DNA from: Jeotgalicoccus halotolerans
GTDB lineage: Bacteria; Bacillota; Bacilli; Staphylococcales; Salinicoccaceae
NCBI RefSeq assembly: GCF_003387165.1
Contig: NZ_QUMW01000013.1
Coordinates: forward strand, 62,001-126,000
DNA: 64,000 nucleotides
Reading direction: 5' to 3'
The translations under genes were made by a program, and so were the position numbers. Shown in pieces: positions 10,839-19,220 of the stretch. The notes under the pieces were generated by a model. It was not told the origin of the DNA. It ran no database searches and saw only the letters and a list, made by a program, of their open reading frames with translations. Numbering within the stretch: the first letter of the stretch is position 1; each line of letters starts with the position of its first letter.

Positions 10839-11651
10839 GTGAAAAAACCATTTTCAAAATTATTTAATCTAATAGATAAAAGCGAAACGCGTTCCGATGA
10901 TGATTCGCTAGTGACTGTGTCTGTAGAACATATCGTCCCGAACCAGTACCAGCCGCGTACTGTATTTAATCATCAGCGTATTGAGGAACTCGCACATTCC
11001 ATCAAAGCGCACGGACTGCTGCAGCCGATTACACTGCGTCCTATTGAAGAAGGCATGTATGAAATTATTGCAGGCGAGCGCAGATTTAGAGCCCTGAAAC
11101 ATCTCGGTTACGAAGACACCCAGGCAATCGTTAAGTATTTAACAGACCAGGAATCAGCAGCAATTGCTCTGATTGAAAATATCCAGCGGGAAAACTTATC
11201 GAGTATCGAAGAAGCGAGAGCTTATAAACAGCTCCTCGCAATGGATGATATTACACAGAAAGATCTCGCGGAGAGTATCGGGAAAAGCCAGTCTTTTATC
11301 GCCAATAAATTAAGGCTTTTGAAGCTCTCTAACGACGTTATAACGGCGCTCGAAAAAGATGATATCACCGAAAGACACGCGCGGGCACTGCTTATACTCG
11401 ATAACGATACCCAATGCGACGTTTTAAAAAATATCGTTAAGGATAATTTGACGGTAAAAGAAACAGAGCTCGCTGTGAAGAACCGGAAGAAGGTCCGCAT
11501 CGAGCAGATTAACTTTAATGACGATGTTGCTTTTATGCTGAATGACTTTGAGCGTGACATTAAGAAGCTGCAGGACAAAGGTATCGATGTCAATATTGAG
11601 ACGTCTGAAACCGATGAGCTGCATGAAGTCACGATACGTATATACAAATAG
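10839..11651 (+). CDS. noc: Nucleoid occlusion protein Noc
   Basis: ParB-like CTPase that binds Noc sites and the membrane and keeps the division septum off the nucleoid. The CTP-binding motifs GERRFRAL and ENIQRENL are present, followed by an HTH. I chose the GTG at 10839 over the upstream in-frame GTG at 10827. It follows AAGGGTGGTGG at a good distance and gives MKKPFSKLFNLI, a basic amphipathic N-terminus like the membrane-targeting helix of B. subtilis Noc. 270 residues. A match to the Noc-binding consensus occurs at 43484. Confidence 0.93.
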   Translation: MKKPFSKLFNLIDKSETRSDDDSLVTVSVEHIVPNQYQPRTVFNHQRIEELAHSIKAHGLLQPITLRPIEEGMYEIIAGERRFRALKHLGYEDTQAIVKYLTDQESAAIALIENIQRENLSSIEEARAYKQLLAMDDITQKDLAESIGKSQSFIANKLRLLKLSNDVITALEKDDITERHARALLILDNDTQCDVLKNIVKDNLTVKETELAVKNRKKVRIEQINFNDDVAFMLNDFERDIKKLQDKGIDVNIETSETDELHEVTIRIYK

Positions 11652-11752
11652 TGCTCACACATGACAGTGTGAGTTCTTTTTTGACTTACAAACAGTAAGG
11701 TTGCTGTTATAATTGAACTGTATTTTAACTATATAAAGTCGGTGAGATTACG

Positions 11753-12526
11753 GTGGAAATTATAGAACTGCCCCTTAAAGATATCCGCAAAAATCCATAC
11801 CAGCCGAGACAGACTTTTGACGACGATAAGCTGGAGGATTTAAAAAACAGTATTTTAATTCACGGCGTAATGCAGCCGATTACCGTCAGAAAGTCGGTAA
11901 AAGGCTATACGCTGGTTGCAGGAGAGCGGCGGCTCCGGGCCAGTATGAGAGCGGGACTAGAGAAAATTCCTGCGATTATTACCGGCATGTCCGACAAAGA
12001 AATGATGGAACTTGCGATTATAGAAAACCTGCAGCGGGAAGATTTAAGTGCGCTTGAAGAGGCGGAAAGCTACAGGGAACTTATGACCAAAGCAGAACTC
12101 ACTCAGGATGAACTGTCGCAGCGGCTCGGCAAATCGAGATCTTATATCGCGAATATGCTCCGGCTGTTAAATTTGCCGGCTGCGGTAAAGCAGGCTATGA
12201 ACGAGCAGAAGCTGAGCAGCGCGCACGGCAGAACCCTGCTGTCGCTGAAAGATCCGCTGTTAATGGAACAGGTGGCAGAGGAAGCGATTAAAGAGAATAT
12301 GAGTGTACGGTCGCTTGAAGCGTATGTAAAAACGTTCGATAAAAAGAGAAAAATAAAAAAGACAGGTAAAAAGCTGAAATTTTTACAAGGTTATGAAAAT
12401 CAGCTGAAAGAACATTACGGTACGAATGTGGAAATCAAAAAAGTAAAAAATAAAGGAATGATTCAGCTGGAGTTTACGTCTCAGGAAGAGTTTGAGAGAA
12501 TCCTTGCGATGCTCCAGAAAAAATAA
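11753..12526 (+). CDS. parB: Chromosome partitioning protein ParB (Spo0J)
   Basis: CTP-dependent DNA clamp that loads at parS and recruits SMC for origin segregation. It has 257 residues from a GTG start preceded by GGTGAG. Motifs are GERRLRAS and ENLQREDLS, then an HTH ending LGKSRSYIANMLRL, then a C-terminal dimer domain. No parA (soj) lies beside it, as in staphylococci, which lack Soj. I found no good parS palindrome in the window. The following mscS, DUF951 and ychF genes form the same neighbourhood as in Staphylococcus aureus. Confidence 0.95.
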   Translation: MEIIELPLKDIRKNPYQPRQTFDDDKLEDLKNSILIHGVMQPITVRKSVKGYTLVAGERRLRASMRAGLEKIPAIITGMSDKEMMELAIIENLQREDLSALEEAESYRELMTKAELTQDELSQRLGKSRSYIANMLRLLNLPAAVKQAMNEQKLSSAHGRTLLSLKDPLLMEQVAEEAIKENMSVRSLEAYVKTFDKKRKIKKTGKKLKFLQGYENQLKEHYGTNVEIKKVKNKGMIQLEFTSQEEFERILAMLQKK

Positions 12527-12544
12527 AGAAAGAGGCTTTAATAT

Positions 12545-13468
12545 ATGCGTTTTTTAACTTTACTTAGTACAGCAGATACTGAAGACCCGATAGGGTTTGT
12601 ACAGGAACTTATTGCACAGTTTCAGAAACCAGAGATATGGGCTGCTATTGGCAGGAATATTTTATTTGCATTAATTTTTATAATTGCCGGATATATTTTA
12701 ACTAAAGTTGCCAACCGTCTGATTGATAATTTCTTTAAATATAAATCAAAATCCCGTCTGAGGGGTTCGGATAAGCGCAATCAGACTTTAATTAACGTGC
12801 TGCAGAACGGTGTCACCATCTTTATCTGGTTCTTCGTTATCGTAGGGGTGCTGGAACTGTTCAGTATTCCGGTTGCTACGCTCCTTGCCGGTGCTGGGGT
12901 CGTTGGTCTGGCTATTGGTTTTGGCGCACAGAGCTTAGTGAAAGATATGATTACCGGATTCTTTATCATTTTGGAAAACCAGTTCGATAAAGGTGATTTC
13001 GTCAGAGTAAATACTTCCGGTACTACTGTTGCCGAAGGTGAAGTGTTATCATTAGGATTGCGATCATCCCGTATTCAAGGCTACGAAGGCGAATTGTATA
13101 TGATTCCGAACGGCACGATTAACGAAGTCATTAACTTTTCACGCTACAATTCAATTTCATATCTCGACATGAACTTTTCTATTCAGGAAGATCTGGATAA
13201 GGTTGAAGAGACAATGAATAAGTATTTCGAAAACCATTGGCGCGAAGAAGAAGTGCTCGTCGAACAGCCGGCAATATTAGGCGTGCAGGATATTCAGCAG
13301 GGCGAAGCTACAATCCGAGTTATGCTGACCACCCAGCCGATGGAGCATTTCGGTGCGACGAGACGCATGCGCAGACGCCTGAAACAGTATCTCGAGTCAC
13401 AAGGAGTATTTGTATCTGTACCTACTATGGACATTAACGATTTCGATCAAAATGATGCCGGGGAGTAA
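12545..13468 (+). CDS. Small-conductance mechanosensitive channel, MscS family
   Basis: Membrane channel that opens under hypo-osmotic tension. It has 307 residues and three predicted membrane segments (about 35-57, 85-105, 110-130). The pore helix is Gly/Ala rich (LLAGAGVVGLAIGFGAQSLVKD), followed by the cytoplasmic beta domain (RVNTSGTTVAEGEV). It begins 18 bp after parB and ends 6 bp before the DUF951 gene, so it is probably cotranscribed. Confidence 0.93.
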   Translation: MRFLTLLSTADTEDPIGFVQELIAQFQKPEIWAAIGRNILFALIFIIAGYILTKVANRLIDNFFKYKSKSRLRGSDKRNQTLINVLQNGVTIFIWFFVIVGVLELFSIPVATLLAGAGVVGLAIGFGAQSLVKDMITGFFIILENQFDKGDFVRVNTSGTTVAEGEVLSLGLRSSRIQGYEGELYMIPNGTINEVINFSRYNSISYLDMNFSIQEDLDKVEETMNKYFENHWREEEVLVEQPAILGVQDIQQGEATIRVMLTTQPMEHFGATRRMRRRLKQYLESQGVFVSVPTMDINDFDQNDAGE

Positions 13469-13474
13469 GTAATT

Positions 13475-13660
13475 ATGGAGAAAAAATACGATTTAAATAA
13501 TATTGTAGAGATGAAAAAACCGCATCCCTGCGGCACAAACAGTTTCCAGATTGTGCGGATGGGTGCGGACATAAAAATCAGATGTACGAATTGCGAACGG
13601 ACGATTATGATGCCGCGCAGAGATTTTGATAAACGACTTAAAAAAGTAATTATAAACTAA
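13475..13660 (+). CDS. DUF951 small protein (YyzM-like)
   Basis: A 61-residue protein conserved beside ychF/parB in Firmicutes, of unknown function. It has HPCGTNSF, then IKIRCTNCERTIMMPRRDF, the signature of DUF951. The Cys-Gly and CxxC pair could bind zinc, which is inference. It is 13 bp upstream of ychF. Confidence 0.9.
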   Translation: MEKKYDLNNIVEMKKPHPCGTNSFQIVRMGADIKIRCTNCERTIMMPRRDFDKRLKKVIIN

Positions 13661-13673
13661 AGGAGCAACTATT

Positions 13674-14774
13674 ATGTCTTTAACTGCAGGAATTGTTGGA
13701 TTGCCGAACGTCGGTAAATCAACACTCTTTAATGCAATAACGAAAGCGGGCGCACTTGCTGCCAACTATCCGTTCGCAACAATTGACCCGAACGTCGGTA
13801 TCGTTGAAGTGCCGGATGAGCGTCTGAATGTTTTAACACAAATTGTCGAGCCTAAAAAAACTGTCCCGACAGCATTTGAATTTACGGATATTGCCGGAAT
13901 TGTAAAGGGAGCGTCAAAAGGTGAAGGCCTTGGAAACAAGTTCTTAGCCAACATTCGCGAAGTCGATGCAATTTGTCAGGTCGTCCGCGCTTTCGATGAT
14001 GATAATGTGACTCACGTCTCAGGTAAAGTCAATCCGCTGGATGATATTGAAGTCATTAACATGGAATTGATCTTTGCCGATCTTGAAAGTGTTGATAAAC
14101 GTCTGCCGAAGGTGGAAAAAATGGCGAAGCAGAAAGATAAAGATGCGATGGCTGAAGCAAAAATTCTGACGAAAATTAAAGAAGGACTGGAAGAAGGAAC
14201 ACCTGTCCGCGCACTTGATTTTTCCGATGAAGAAATTAAATCAGTGAAGCATTTCCACCTGCTGACTCAAAAACCGACACTGTATGTGGCGAACGTTTCT
14301 GAAGATGATTTATCATCACTTGAAGACAACGAACATTTATCAGCAATTAAAAAATATGCTGAAGAAGAAGGTTCGGAAGTTATCGTGATTTCTGCAAAAG
14401 TGGAAGAAGAAATCGCAGCTCTTGATGACGATGAAAAAGAAATGTTCTTAGAAGAACTCGGCCTCGAAGAATCAGGACTTGATAAACTCGTCAGAGCTTC
14501 TTACGATCTCCTTGGTTTGGCAACATACTTCACTGCAGGAGTGCAGGAAGTCAGAGCCTGGACATTTAAAAAAGGCATGACGGCTCCGGAATGTGCCGGA
14601 ATTATTCATACCGATTTCCAAAAAGGATTTATCCGTGCTGAGACCGTTGGTTACGAAGACTTAGTAGAAGCGGGTAACGAAGCAAAAGCGAAAGAAGCGG
14701 GGAAAGTCCGCCTTGAAGGTAAAGATTACATTATGAAAGACGGAGACGTCGTTCACTTCAGATTTAACGTTTAA
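13674..14774 (+). CDS. ychF: Redox-regulated ATPase YchF (Obg family)
   Basis: OBG-family nucleotidase that prefers ATP and binds ribosomes. It has 366 residues. The P-loop GLPNVGKST is at about residues 8-16, followed by switch motifs and DIAG. The usual NKxD is replaced (YVANVSED), as is typical for this ATP-using member. A C-terminal TGS domain ends DGDVVHFRFNV. AGGAG precedes the ATG. Confidence 0.97.
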   Translation: MSLTAGIVGLPNVGKSTLFNAITKAGALAANYPFATIDPNVGIVEVPDERLNVLTQIVEPKKTVPTAFEFTDIAGIVKGASKGEGLGNKFLANIREVDAICQVVRAFDDDNVTHVSGKVNPLDDIEVINMELIFADLESVDKRLPKVEKMAKQKDKDAMAEAKILTKIKEGLEEGTPVRALDFSDEEIKSVKHFHLLTQKPTLYVANVSEDDLSSLEDNEHLSAIKKYAEEEGSEVIVISAKVEEEIAALDDDEKEMFLEELGLEESGLDKLVRASYDLLGLATYFTAGVQEVRAWTFKKGMTAPECAGIIHTDFQKGFIRAETVGYEDLVEAGNEAKAKEAGKVRLEGKDYIMKDGDVVHFRFNV

Positions 14775-14785
14775 TATAATAAGTG

Positions 14786-14821
14786 CTGCGGAATCTATTT
14801 TAGGATTCCGCAGTTTTTTTG
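14786..14821 (+). terminator. Terminator after ychF
   Basis: CTGCGGAATC, loop TATTTTAG, GATTCCGCAG, then eight T. Perfect 10-bp stem. Confidence 0.92.
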
Positions 14822-14835
14822 TGGGAGAAGGTGGA

Positions 14836-14900
14836 GGTTGGTGCTATGCCAACCCTATGGGCTCCGGATACATATGAACTCGTATCATACCAATCCCAGC
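14836..14900 (-). repeat. Dispersed copy of the 41-bp GGGGTTGG repeat (one full unit, one partial)
   Basis: Read on the minus strand, 14900 to 14862 gives GGGATTGGTATGATACG then TTCATATGTATCC, closely matching the units of the tandem array at 52930-53207. A second partial unit (GGGTTGGCATAG) follows to 14836 and ends in its own GGTTGG/CCAACC inverted repeat. It sits in the 180-bp gap between the ychF terminator and the rpsF promoter. Confidence 0.8.
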
Positions 14901-14961
14901 AAAAAACCTCAGCAAAAAATCCCAAACACCGCAAAAATTTAAGGACAATTACAAGGTATCT

Positions 14962-14990
14962 ATTGTAAAAAGCTTGTTTTATTGCTATAA
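14962..14990 (+). promoter_or_regulatory. Sigma-A promoter for rpsF-ssb
   Basis: TTGTAA (14962-14967), 17-nt spacer, TATAAT (14985-14990). The implied leader before rpsF is about 75 nt. This is where an S6:S18-binding autoregulatory motif would lie; it contains GGCCGC, but I could not fold it with confidence. Confidence 0.75.
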
Positions 14991-15071
14991 TTTCTGATTG
15001 TGAGTAATGAAAATTATTCCTTGCTGAAAATGTGTGTTTTCGGCCGCAAAGACCATAAGGAGGTGCAGAAG

Positions 15072-15374
15072 ATGAGATCATATGAAATTTTATATGTAAT
15101 CCGCCCGGATATTGAAGAAGAAGCTAAAGCAACGTTAGTTAAACGTTTTGATGAGGTTCTTACTAACAATGGCGCGGAAATCGTCGAATCTAAAGAGTGG
15201 GGTAAACGCCGTCTGGCTTACGAAATCGAAGATTTCAAAGATGGATACTACCAAATCATTAAGTATAACGGTGACAGTGCCGCTGCTGATGAGTTTGACC
15301 GCTTAGCGAAGATCAACAATGACATTATCCGTCATATCGTTGTTCGTGACGAACAAGCTGAAGATAAAAAATAA
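15072..15374 (+). CDS. rpsF: 30S ribosomal protein S6
   Basis: Ribosomal protein S6, which forms a heterodimer with S18 on the 30S platform. The correct start is the ATG at 15072 ([13 protein letters not shown]), directly after AGGAGGTG. An in-frame GTG at 15000 would add an unrelated N-terminus and is not used. 100 residues, normal length. ssb follows after 26 bp. Confidence 0.97.
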   Translation: MRSYEILYVIRPDIEEEAKATLVKRFDEVLTNNGAEIVESKEWGKRRLAYEIEDFKDGYYQIIKYNGDSAAADEFDRLAKINNDIIRHIVVRDEQAEDKK

Positions 15375-15400
15375 GTTAAATATTGAGTGGAGTTGATTAC

Positions 15401-15913
15401 ATGCTAAACCGTGTAGTTTTAGTTGGTCGCTTAACAAGAGACCCTGAACTTAGAGTCAGTCAAAACAATGTTGCTGTCGCTACTTTCAACTTAGCTGTAA
15501 ACCGTCCTTTTACCGGTGCGAATGGTGAGAGAGGCGCTGACTTTATCAACTGTGTCGTTTTCCGCAAACAGGCAGAGAATGTTAATCAGTATGTTAAAAA
15601 AGGCAGTTTAGTTGGTATCGACGGCAGAATTCAAACTCGTAACTACGAGAATAAAGACGGGCAAAGAGTATATGTAACTGAAGTTGTGTGTGAAAGTGTT
15701 CAGTTCTTAGAGCCTAAAGGCAGCGGTAATCAATCTCAAGGCAATAATGATTATAACTCTGCTGACTCTTATCAAAACGCGTACGGCGGCAACCAGTCGA
15801 CTGGCAATCAGTCAACAGGACGCAGCCAGCAGCGTCAGGATAACGCAGAGGAAAATCCATTTGCAAACTCTAAAGGTCCAGTAGACATCAGCGATGATGA
15901 TCTACCATTCTAA
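15401..15913 (+). CDS. ssb: Single-stranded DNA-binding protein
   Basis: Tetrameric OB-fold protein coating single-stranded DNA during replication and repair. It has 170 residues from the ATG at 15401 ([17 protein letters not shown]). The OB fold covers residues 1-105. It is followed by a Gln/Asn/Ser/Gly-rich linker and the acidic partner-binding tip DISDDDLPF. Unlike the usual rpsF-ssb-rpsR order, a terminator follows and rpsR lies 4.2 kb away. Confidence 0.97.
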   Translation: MLNRVVLVGRLTRDPELRVSQNNVAVATFNLAVNRPFTGANGERGADFINCVVFRKQAENVNQYVKKGSLVGIDGRIQTRNYENKDGQRVYVTEVVCESVQFLEPKGSGNQSQGNNDYNSADSYQNAYGGNQSTGNQSTGRSQQRQDNAEENPFANSKGPVDISDDDLPF

Positions 15914-15976
15914 ATAAAATATAACAATCCAGACTTTGTTATCGTGTGTTTTATTAATGTGTGTGAAATGTGTGAA

Positions 15977-16010
15977 AAACCTGAGATACTGTATCTCAGG
16001 TTTTTATTTT
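15977..16010 (+). terminator. Terminator after ssb
   Basis: AAACCTGAGATA, loop CTG, TATCTCAGGTTT, then a T-rich run. Perfect 12-bp stem. It ends the rpsF-ssb transcript before the inserted block. Confidence 0.92.
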
Positions 16011-16137
16011 AATTTTGGAGAAAATCATAATACATAAGCAACTTTTATCGTCTTTATAATTATATATTGGTGTAGTTTTGAGCTCATAGTGTTTATAATG
16101 AAATATATACAATTTTTTATGTAGGAGCGAAATCGCA

Positions 16138-17034
16138 ATGATTAGAAAAAATGTCCTCGGATGGGCACTTTTACTATCGCTGTGCGTGATTTTAGCAGCT
16201 TGTAGTAATAATGACGAATCTTCTGATAATGAGTCGGAAACTGACGAAACCCAGGAAACCGAAAAGAGTACAGAGGAAGAAGCTGAAGATGCAATAGAAG
16301 AGGCAGATCAATCTGTCGGAGAAGAGCCGGTCGCTGAAGAGGATGAAGTTGTACATATTACTGCCGAGCAGAGCCTCGAAGATGTAATGGATGAACTGAT
16401 CGCCCTCTTTGAAGAAAATAACGAAGGTATTAAAGTTGACGTCCAATATGGTCATACAGAAAAACTGACTGAAGATTTAATTGAAGGTAATGACCGGGAT
16501 ATGGATATTTATTTCTCAAGTGATGATGCAGGGTACGAATCGCTCGTCGAAGCGGGTATTTTAAATCAGCTTGCAACTAAATATCTGCTCATCAATGAAC
16601 TTGTACTTGTTACAGGAACTGATAATGAAGATATCAACCGATACAACGATATTTTTAATAATGATGATGTCTCATTGACAATTGTTGATCCGGAGCATTC
16701 TTTATCCGGCACCTATGCTGAAGAACTCCTTAATCAGGAAGAGGAAAAAAATCTGAACGCCGACAGCATCGAAACAGCAGCAGATGCAGAAACTGCTGCT
16801 AAAGACATAGCACAAGGCGATACAGATGCAGGATTCCTCCTCAGAACAGATATTTCAGACGATGATGGTCTGCGTATAATTTCACGTGCGCCGCGTTCAA
16901 TTCTGGAACCGTTTGTTTACGGACTAGGCTTGTCCGACAGCGTTGAAGACGGCAGTGCTGCCCGTGCCTTCTACGATTATTTACAATCGTCAGAAGCTCT
17001 GGAAATCTTTACGAATTACGGATATATCGTTTAA
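16138..17034 (+). CDS. Substrate-binding lipoprotein, divergent ModA-like
   Basis: 298-residue lipoprotein with signal peptide and lipobox LAAC (Cys at about residue 22). A very acidic Glu/Asp-rich linker to about residue 70 comes next, then a ModA-like periplasmic-binding fold (VVHITAEQSLEDVMDELIALFEE, and DIYFSSDDAGYESLVEAGIL). It resembles the neighbouring ModA in its C-terminal FYDYLQSSEALEIFTNYGY. The typical molybdate-binding Ser and Tyr positions are not clearly kept, so the ligand is unknown. It has its own terminator and no adjacent permease. Confidence 0.75.
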   Translation: MIRKNVLGWALLLSLCVILAACSNNDESSDNESETDETQETEKSTEEEAEDAIEEADQSVGEEPVAEEDEVVHITAEQSLEDVMDELIALFEENNEGIKVDVQYGHTEKLTEDLIEGNDRDMDIYFSSDDAGYESLVEAGILNQLATKYLLINELVLVTGTDNEDINRYNDIFNNDDVSLTIVDPEHSLSGTYAEELLNQEEEKNLNADSIETAADAETAAKDIAQGDTDAGFLLRTDISDDDGLRIISRAPRSILEPFVYGLGLSDSVEDGSAARAFYDYLQSSEALEIFTNYGYIV

Positions 17035-17046
17035 TATATAATATTT

Positions 17047-17084
17047 AAACAGGACCTTTAGTGATAAAGGTCCTGTTTTTTTAA
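17047..17084 (+). terminator. Terminator after the first lipoprotein gene
   Basis: AAACAGGACCTTTA, loop GTGA, TAAAGGTCCTGTTT, then T-run. Perfect 14-bp stem. Confidence 0.92.
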
Positions 17085-17151
17085 TGCGTTTACTTTTATA
17101 AACTAAAAGTCTAATATTGATTTAAATACAGGTTTTGAGAGGACAATCGAC

Positions 17152-17940
17152 ATGAATCACTTTAATAAAATGAGACTGGCTGTGTTTTTTTGTTCATTAT
17201 CAGTACTCATCATTTTGTCGGCGTGCGGCAGTGACGAAACAGACGGCGAGGAGGAGTCTGTTACATTGACGATTTCAGCAGCAGCAAGCCTGACAGATGC
17301 ACTCGAGGAAGCAGCAGATGTCTTTCATGAATCGCACCCTGAAATTAAAGCAGATTTTAACTTTGGCGGCTCAGGCGCTCTGCAGCAGCAAATTTCACAA
17401 GGAGCGCCTGCAGACCTGTTCTTTTCTGCATCAGAAAGTGATTTTAATATGTTGATTGATAACGGCAGTATCGCTGAAGAGAACTCGGTCAATCTGCTGA
17501 GGAATGATCTTGTGCTGATTGCGCCGGCAAACAGCGGTAATGTAAAGTCCTTTAATGATATTACAAAAGCCGATCAAATTGCTGTCGGCACACCGGAGTC
17601 AGTACCGGCAGGAAAATACAGTATGCAGACATTTAATTCTCTTGGGATTAAAGAAGATATTGAACCTTTACTCGTATATGCAGAAGACGTTCGTGCGGTG
17701 TTAACTTACGTAGAGCGCGGTGAAGTTGATGCGGGACTGGTGTACAGAACAGATGCCCTGACGAGCGACAAAGTTGAGATTGTTGATACGGCTCGGAAAG
17801 AATGGCATGAACCGATAGTTTATCCTGCAGGCTTAATTACTGAGTCAGAAAAAGCTGAAGCGGCAGAAATATTTTACGAATTTCTGCAGTCGGAAGAAGC
17901 TTTAACAATATTTGAAGATTATGGTTTTACCCGTGAATAA
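17152..17940 (+). CDS. modA: Molybdate ABC transporter substrate-binding lipoprotein ModA
   Basis: 262-residue lipoprotein that captures molybdate or tungstate outside the membrane. Lipobox LSAC is followed by the ModA signature: SAAASLTDALEEAADVF, FNFGGSGALQQQISQGAPADLFFSAS, and VERGEVDAGLVYRTDA. The anion-contacting Ser residues in SAAAS and GGSGAL are present. The modB frame begins within the last codons of modA, so the two are coupled. Confidence 0.92.
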   Translation: MNHFNKMRLAVFFCSLSVLIILSACGSDETDGEEESVTLTISAAASLTDALEEAADVFHESHPEIKADFNFGGSGALQQQISQGAPADLFFSASESDFNMLIDNGSIAEENSVNLLRNDLVLIAPANSGNVKSFNDITKADQIAVGTPESVPAGKYSMQTFNSLGIKEDIEPLLVYAEDVRAVLTYVERGEVDAGLVYRTDALTSDKVEIVDTARKEWHEPIVYPAGLITESEKAEAAEIFYEFLQSEEALTIFEDYGFTRE

Positions 17941-18610
17941 CTACGGCATCACAGCAGAAGAATTTCTGACACCGGTCCTTCTATCGCTGCGGGTTGCGTT
18001 CATTGCCCTGATACTATCATTTGTCTTCGGGACATTAATCGCGCATTTTATGACGCGGAAAAAATTTAAAGGAAAAATCATTTTAGAAACAATTATTATG
18101 CTGCCGATTGTGCTGCCGCCGACGGTGGTCGGTTTTATTCTTATTGTGATTTTCGGGAATAACAGCATCGCGGGTAATATTGTTGAATTGATCTTCAGTC
18201 AGTCGATTATTTTTACCTGGTATGCCGCAGTGCTTGCAAGTACAGTAGTATCATTTCCGCTGATGTATCAGGCTGCGAAAACCGGATTTTTAAGTATCGA
18301 TAAAAATATAGAAGATGCAGCAAGAGTCGACGGGGCTGGAAATTTTCAGGTGTTCATGAAAATTACTCTGCCGCTGGCATCAGTACCGTTGATGACCGGT
18401 GCTATACTGAGCTTTGCTCGTGCACTCGGAGAATTCGGAGCGACTTTAATGATTGCAGGAAACATACCCGGACGCACACAGACATTGCCGACTGCTATAT
18501 ACGTGGCGCTTCAGTCAGGCAATATGCAGCTCGCCTGGCTCTGGGTCATTACAATAATTGTGATTTCATTTATAATGCTGCTGTTTGTGAGGACGAAATC
18601 AGCAGATTGA
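17921..18610 (+). CDS. modB: Molybdate ABC transporter permease ModB
   Basis: Integral membrane permease with about five to six helices and the EAA loop EDAARVDGAGNFQVFMKITLPL that docks the ATPase. The start is uncertain: TTG 17912, ATG 17921 and GTG 17933 are all in frame and overlap the modA end; I chose the ATG. About 229 residues. No modC ATPase gene follows; a terminator and then padR come next. An ATPase must come from elsewhere if the transporter works. Confidence 0.88.
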   Translation: MVLPVNNYGITAEEFLTPVLLSLRVAFIALILSFVFGTLIAHFMTRKKFKGKIILETIIMLPIVLPPTVVGFILIVIFGNNSIAGNIVELIFSQSIIFTWYAAVLASTVVSFPLMYQAAKTGFLSIDKNIEDAARVDGAGNFQVFMKITLPLASVPLMTGAILSFARALGEFGATLMIAGNIPGRTQTLPTAIYVALQSGNMQLAWLWVITIIVISFIMLLFVRTKSAD

Positions 18611-18625
18611 ATATTGAAAGTGGGA

Positions 18626-18656
18626 AACCCGGCTTGGTGGAGCCGGGTTTTTCTTG
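18626..18656 (+). terminator. Terminator after modB
   Basis: AACCCGGCT, loop TGGTGG, AGCCGGGTT, then TTTCTTGTTTT. Confidence 0.9.
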
Positions 18657-18753
18657 TTTTAAGGATTTGGATCCCTTCATGGATTTAGTGACGGGTTCTG
18701 TGTTATGTCGAATCCCTTCATGACTTCCTCGGAGGAATCCAAAGATAAAAAAA

Positions 18754-18780
18754 CAACTATCTTTTTATATAAGATAGTTG
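18754..18780. promoter_or_regulatory. Inverted repeat, probable PadR operator 1
   Basis: CAACTATCT and AGATAGTTG flank an AT-rich centre. It overlaps a possible -35 box (TTGACG 18778-18783) upstream of padR. The same core recurs at 18849-18877, which supports a dedicated operator. Confidence 0.7.
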
Positions 18781-18848
18781 ACGCAGCAATCAGAATATAG
18801 TATCTTTTATTACATGATAGTCAAACAAACGGCTGTCTTTTTAAATAA

Positions 18849-18877
18849 CTAACTATCTTTTAATATAACATAGTTAG
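18849..18877. promoter_or_regulatory. Inverted repeat, probable PadR operator 2
   Basis: CTAACTAT and ATAGTTAG flank CTTTTAATATAAC, four bases before the padR ribosome site AGGAGG. It is nearly the same sequence as operator 1, about 95 bp upstream. Two matched sites around a PadR gene suggest autorepression. Confidence 0.7.
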
Positions 18878-18892
18878 ATTAGGAGGTCAGTG

Positions 18893-19219
18893 ATGTCGGT
18901 CAGCGATCAGATAATGAAAGGCCTGTTGGACGGTGCGATACTGGGGTTAATTTCCCAGGGTGAGACGTACGGTTATGAAATTACGAAAAAGCTGGAAGAC
19001 CATAATTTTCCGGATATCAGTGAAGGGAGTATTTATCCAGTGCTGCTCAGGCTGAGTAAAAAAGGTTATGTGAGCACACGGATGGTCAAGTCGGATACCG
19101 GCGGACCTAAAAGAAAATATTATTCCATCAGTGAAACAGGAAGAGAAGAATTGAAAATATTTAAGGATAAATGGGAAAAACTAAACTCAGGCATGAATAG
19201 TCTGGTAAGAGGTGAGTAG
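18893..19219 (+). CDS. PadR-family transcriptional regulator
   Basis: Winged-helix repressor of 108 residues. It has the PadR signature: LDGAILGLISQGETYGYEITKKLE, SEGSIYPVLLRLSKKGYV and GGPKRKYYSISETGREEL. The ATG at 18893 follows AGGAGG with a 6-nt gap. It is adjacent to a HAAS-domain membrane protein, the common PadR/HAAS pairing in Firmicutes. Matched inverted repeats upstream indicate autoregulation. Confidence 0.93.
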   Translation: MSVSDQIMKGLLDGAILGLISQGETYGYEITKKLEDHNFPDISEGSIYPVLLRLSKKGYVSTRMVKSDTGGPKRKYYSISETGREELKIFKDKWEKLNSGMNSLVRGE

Positions 19220-19220
19220 T

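Noticed and set aside
10823-13468. parS sites near parB
   Set aside because: I looked for TGTTTCACGTGAAACA-like palindromes across the window and saw none that match well; sites may lie outside.
14800-15081. 93-codon minus-strand frame before rpsF
   Set aside because: It runs through the terminator, the dispersed repeat and the rpsF promoter; not a gene.
18661-18740. Repeated CCCTTCATG phrases after modB as a mobile element
   Set aside because: Only two short imperfect copies, no inverted ends or target duplication; left unexplained.
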